Shown one piece after another: positions 60,746 to 64,000 of a stretch of 64,000 nt of DNA. The notes below the pieces were generated by a model. That model ran no database searches. It was not told the origin of the DNA and saw only the letters and a program-made list of their open reading frames with translations. Within the stretch, counting starts at the first letter, position 1. The number at the start of each line of letters is the position of its first letter. The translations under genes were made by a program, and so were the position numbers. The stretch is taken from positions 1,178,001-1,242,000 of the forward strand of contig NZ_CAEUHO010000004.1 of the NCBI RefSeq assembly GCF_903181435.1, in the 5' to 3' direction. The DNA is from Bacteroides acidifaciens (lineage in GTDB: Bacteria > Bacteroidota > Bacteroidia > Bacteroidales > Bacteroidaceae).

Positions 60746-63700
60746 ATGGAAAGCAAACATTCGCTTCGAAAGTCGAATCTATTTCGAGCTTTACTGATTC
60801 TTTTGTTCATGGTAGTTCCCTTGCAGTGGGCTACAGCACAGTTGACCCTATCAACTCACCGTACAACTTTAGGGAGTGTAATAAAACAAATTCAGTCCCA
60901 ATCAAAGTATCAATTCTTTTATAACGACAAACTATCGACAATCACAGTTGATCCTTTAAATGTAAAAGATGCTTCATTGGAACAAATACTGAGTACGCTT
61001 CTAAAGAATAAAAATATTTCTTATAAGATAGAAGATAATATTATTTATCTATCAGAAAAAGAAGCATCAAGTGGTAACCAACAGCAAGTTGGTAAAGAAC
61101 AGACTATAACAGGACAAGTTATAGATTCCAAAGGCGAACCTTTAATCGGAGTCAGTATTCTAGTAAAAGGAACAACTGATGGAGCTATAACAGATTTAGA
61201 TGGTAACTATAAAATAGTAACCAAGAGTGCTAATCCTGTGATTGTGTATTCTTATATTGGATATAAGACACAAGAAGTTCCCTTGAAAGGTCAGTCTTCT
61301 ATAAATATAACATTAATGGATGATACACAAGTTATTGATGAAGTAGTTGTCACTGCCCTAGGTATCAAAAGAGCGACAAAAGCTCTGAGTTATAACGTTC
61401 AGGAAGTAAAAAGTGATGACCTTCTAACTAACAAGGACGCTAACTTCATTAACGCACTTTCCGGTAAAGTTGCCGGAGTTACGATCAATTCCAGTTCATC
61501 AGGCGTAGGTGGTGCCAGCAAAGTGGTGATGCGTGGTGCAAAAAGTATAGAGCAATCCAGTAATGCACTTTATGTAATAGATGGTATTCCAATGTACAAT
61601 TTAAGTGGAGAAGGCGGACAAGTATTCGACTCAAAAGGTTCCACAGAAGCTATTGCTGATATAAATCCAGAAGATATTGAATCCATGTCCGTATTGACTG
61701 GTGCAGCAGCGGCAGCTTTGTATGGTAGCCAGGCAGCTAATGGTGCTATCGTTATTACCACAAAGAAAGGTAAAGAAGGACGTGTTAGTTTGACTGTTAC
61801 ACAAAATACGGAATTTATCCGTCCGTTCAGAATGCCGGAATTCCAAAACCGCTATGGTACAGGTAATTTGTCAACAGGAGCAACAACTGGTGACCTTAGC
61901 TGGGGACATCTATTAAACAACAGCAATTACATGGGGTATGATCCGGCAAGTGACTTCCTCAGAACAGGTGTTGTTACGACCGAAAGTGTTGCACTTTCAG
62001 CTGGTACAGATAAAAATCAGACTTATTTTTCTTCCAGTGTTGTGAATTCAAAAGGCATGGTCCCCAACAATGACTATAACCGCTATAATTTCACATTCCG
62101 CAATACTACTTCTTTCTTGAAAGATAAAATGATATTGGATGTGAGTGCTAGTTATATCAAGCAGAATGATAAGAATATGGTCAACCAAGGTACTTATTCA
62201 AACCCATTGGTTACTGCTTATCTGTTTCCACGTGGAAATGACTGGGAAGAATATAAGATGTACGAGCGTTATGACACAAATCGCAAAATCTATACTCAAT
62301 ATTGGCCCAATGAAATGCTTTCCAGCTATACAGGGCAAAACCCTTATTGGATTGCATATCGAAATTTACGTGAGAACGATAAAGAACGTTATATGTTAAG
62401 TGCTAATCTGAGTTATCAGATTCTTGACTGGCTGAGTGTTTCCGGTCGTGTGCGTGTAGATAATGCAAATACAGATTATACAAAAAAGTTATATGCAACC
62501 AGCCATAATGTACTGACAGAAGGTTCAAAAAATGGTTTCTTTGGTTTAGCAAGAACTCTTGATAAACAGACATACGCTGACGTAATGGTAAACGTCAATA
62601 AGACATTTAAAGAAATTATTTCTTTGCAAGCCAACATTGGTGCGTCTTACTCTGATATGAAACAAGATGTTATGTCTAATGAAGGCCCAATCCGTAGTGA
62701 TGGAATTGCCAATATGTTCAATATCATTCAACTGGATGATGTCAAGACAAAACGTAATCAAAGTGGCTACAGAGAACAAACCAAGTCCCTTTTTGCAAGT
62801 GTTGAACTGGGTTATAAGAGCACATATTATTTAACTTTAACCGGACGTAGCGATTGGCCTTCTCAATTAGCTGGACCTAATTCTGCAAAAAGTGCATTCT
62901 TTTATCCCTCAATAGGTGGTTCCGTCATTCTATCTGAATTATTACCGATGCCCAAACAGATCCAGTATTTAAAATTAAGAGGCTCATTCGCATCAGTAGG
63001 TTTACCTTTCCCACGTTTCTTGGCAAGCCCCACTTACGAATGGGATAATGCAACCAAACAATGGATCACTAAGACTCATTATCCATTGTATGAGTTGAAA
63101 CCGGAAAAAACTAACTCTTGGGAAATTGGTATTACAGCAAGATTCTTGGAACATTTTAATTTTGACTTAGGATTATATACAACAAAGACTTATAATCAAA
63201 CATTCAATCCTCAGGTTTCTGTATCTTCAAAATATTCAACGATGTATGTACAAACAGGTAGTGTACGAAATAAAGGTATAGAACTATCACTCGGATATCA
63301 GAATGAATGGAACAAGAAAATCAGTTGGTCGTCTAACTTTACTTTTAGTGCCAACAAAAATGAAATACTTAATTTATTAGAGAACTATATTCATCCGGAA
63401 ACAGGTGAGTTAATCACAAAAGAACGTTTGGATGTCGGTGGACTTGCACAAGCCAGATTCGTACTGAAGAAAGGCGGAACATTAGGAGATATGTATTCTA
63501 CCGCTGATTTACTACGTGACAACCAAGGTAATATTTATGTTGACGCAGAAGGAAATGTAAAAGCCAATTTTAAATCTGAAGATATTAAATTAGGCAGTGT
63601 TTTCCCGAAATGCAATATGGCGTGGAGAAATGATTTCCGTTGGAAGAATCTGAATTTTGGATTTATGTTATCCGCACGTATTGGTGGCATTGTCTATTCT

Positions 63701-64000
63701 GCTACACAAGCTACTCTTGATCTTTATGGAGTATCAGAAGCCAGTGCAGCAGCACGTGACTGTGGTGGCGTACTTGTTAATGGCGGTGATATAATTGATG
63801 CACAAAAATGGTATTCTGTGATAGGTTCGGAAAGTGGTATCCCTCAATATTATACTTATAGTGCAACAAACTTACGTTTACAAGAAGCTAGCATCGGTTA
63901 TACAATACCTAAAAACAAGTTATGGGGTGTAGCGGATATTACAGTTTCATTGGTAGGGCGTAACTTATGGATGATCTACTGCAAGGCTCCATTCGATCCG
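60746..64000 (+). CDS. SusC/RagA-type TonB-dependent receptor with STN domain (3' end outside window)
   Basis: The frame from the ATG at 60746 is open for 1085 codons to the last base, so the end is missing. A signal peptide (MVVPLQWATAQ region, about 12-31) is followed by an STN domain (about 35-90; LGSVIKQIQSQSKYQFFYND), a CarboxypepD_reg-like domain (about 118-200), the TonB box near DEVVVTALGIKRA (about 205), the plug (ALSGKVAGVTI, then ALYVIDGIPMYN) and the barrel. The STN domain implies a FecR/ECF signalling pair elsewhere. It starts 248 bases from, and points away from, the GH18 operon. A SusD gene is expected just past the window. Confidence 0.93.
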   Translation, partial: MESKHSLRKSNLFRALLILLFMVVPLQWATAQLTLSTHRTTLGSVIKQIQSQSKYQFFYNDKLSTITVDPLNVKDASLEQILSTLLKNKNISYKIEDNIIYLSEKEASSGNQQQVGKEQTITGQVIDSKGEPLIGVSILVKGTTDGAITDLDGNYKIVTKSANPVIVYSYIGYKTQEVPLKGQSSINITLMDDTQVIDEVVVTALGIKRATKALSYNVQEVKSDDLLTNKDANFINALSGKVAGVTINSSSSGVGGASKVVMRGAKSIEQSSNALYVIDGIPMYNLSGEGGQVFDSKGSTEAIADINPEDIESMSVLTGAAAAALYGSQAANGAIVITTKKGKEGRVSLTVTQNTEFIRPFRMPEFQNRYGTGNLSTGATTGDLSWGHLLNNSNYMGYDPASDFLRTGVVTTESVALSAGTDKNQTYFSSSVVNSKGMVPNNDYNRYNFTFRNTTSFLKDKMILDVSASYIKQNDKNMVNQGTYSNPLVTAYLFPRGNDWEEYKMYERYDTNRKIYTQYWPNEMLSSYTGQNPYWIAYRNLRENDKERYMLSANLSYQILDWLSVSGRVRVDNANTDYTKKLYATSHNVLTEGSKNGFFGLARTLDKQTYADVMVNVNKTFKEIISLQANIGASYSDMKQDVMSNEGPIRSDGIANMFNIIQLDDVKTKRNQSGYREQTKSLFASVELGYKSTYYLTLTGRSDWPSQLAGPNSAKSAFFYPSIGGSVILSELLPMPKQIQYLKLRGSFASVGLPFPRFLASPTYEWDNATKQWITKTHYPLYELKPEKTNSWEIGITARFLEHFNFDLGLYTTKTYNQTFNPQVSVSSKYSTMYVQTGSVRNKGIELSLGYQNEWNKKISWSSNFTFSANKNEILNLLENYIHPETGELITKERLDVGGLAQARFVLKKGGTLGDMYSTADLLRDNQGNIYVDAEGNVKANFKSEDIKLGSVFPKCNMAWRNDFRWKNLNFGFMLSARIGGIVYSATQATLDLYGVSEASAAARDCGGVLVNGGDIIDAQKWYSVIGSESGIPQYYTYSATNLRLQEASIGYTIPKNKLWGVADITVSLVGRNLWMIYCKAPFDP

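Noticed and set aside
60564..60797. 77-codon plus-strand frame before SusC
   Set aside because: It overlaps the SusC start in a different frame and crosses the dyad elements; no recognisable product.

Overview
The window looks like a chromosomal segment of a gut Bacteroides species. The signs are SusC/SusD pairs, an ECF sigma factor with a FecR-type anti-sigma factor, BACON and BT_3987-like domains, a fused RND pump/outer-membrane factor, and the Bacteroides vegetative promoter signature (TTTG, about 19 bases, TAnnTTTG), which I could place upstream of several genes. It may belong to the B. ovatus / thetaiotaomicron group, but the species cannot be fixed from the sequence alone. I see no insertion sequence, integrase, CRISPR array or rRNA.

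Layout. Positions 1-11077 read leftward and hold housekeeping genes: dnaG (cut by the window edge), a four-gene phenylalanine/tyrosine operon (pheA, aminotransferase, DAHP synthase-chorismate mutase, tyrA), a TPR protein, recQ and recJ. Positions 11254-22848 form a rightward polysaccharide-utilisation-type locus: ECF sigma, FecR anti-sigma, SusC, SusD, two phosphodiester glycosidase (DUF2233/NAGPA) proteins around a BACON-LRR lipoprotein, and an alkaline phosphatase. This set of enzymes suits a glycan with sugar-phosphodiester links. Positions 22939-32973 are a housekeeping run: thioesterase, sua5/tsaC, ClC channel, fmt, rpe, comEC, nrnA, a DUF4827 lipoprotein and glmM. Positions 33810-41015 are a leftward metal-efflux operon that ends with its own LytS/LytTR two-component pair. 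Positions 41241-54833 hold mixed genes: glutathione peroxidase, NUDIX, a queA-like gene, tRNA-Pro, an AraC regulator, aroB, a TonB-type outer-membrane protein, cardiolipin synthase, rsmD, a DUF3822 gene with a pilin-like partner, and a helicase. From 55205 to the end there is a leftward GH18 endoglycosidase operon and, facing away from it, the start of another SusC gene that runs off the window.

The strongest find is the leader of the phenylalanine/tyrosine operon (about 6178-6408, minus strand). It has a consensus promoter, a 28-residue open frame packed with Phe and Tyr codons, an intrinsic terminator just before pheA, and a segment inside the leader frame that is exactly complementary to the 5' arm of that terminator. 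Together these predict ribosome-mediated transcription attenuation that senses both products of the operon. Other points worth attention are the phosphoglycan-type utilisation locus, a perfect 25-bp inverted repeat with matched palindromes between the sigma and anti-sigma genes, an internal signal peptide in the pump/TolC fusion, a C8 tract in the ATP-binding motif of the efflux sensor kinase, a pilin-like/DUF3822 pair beside rsmD, and the unusual head-to-head arrangement of the GH18 operon and its SusC.
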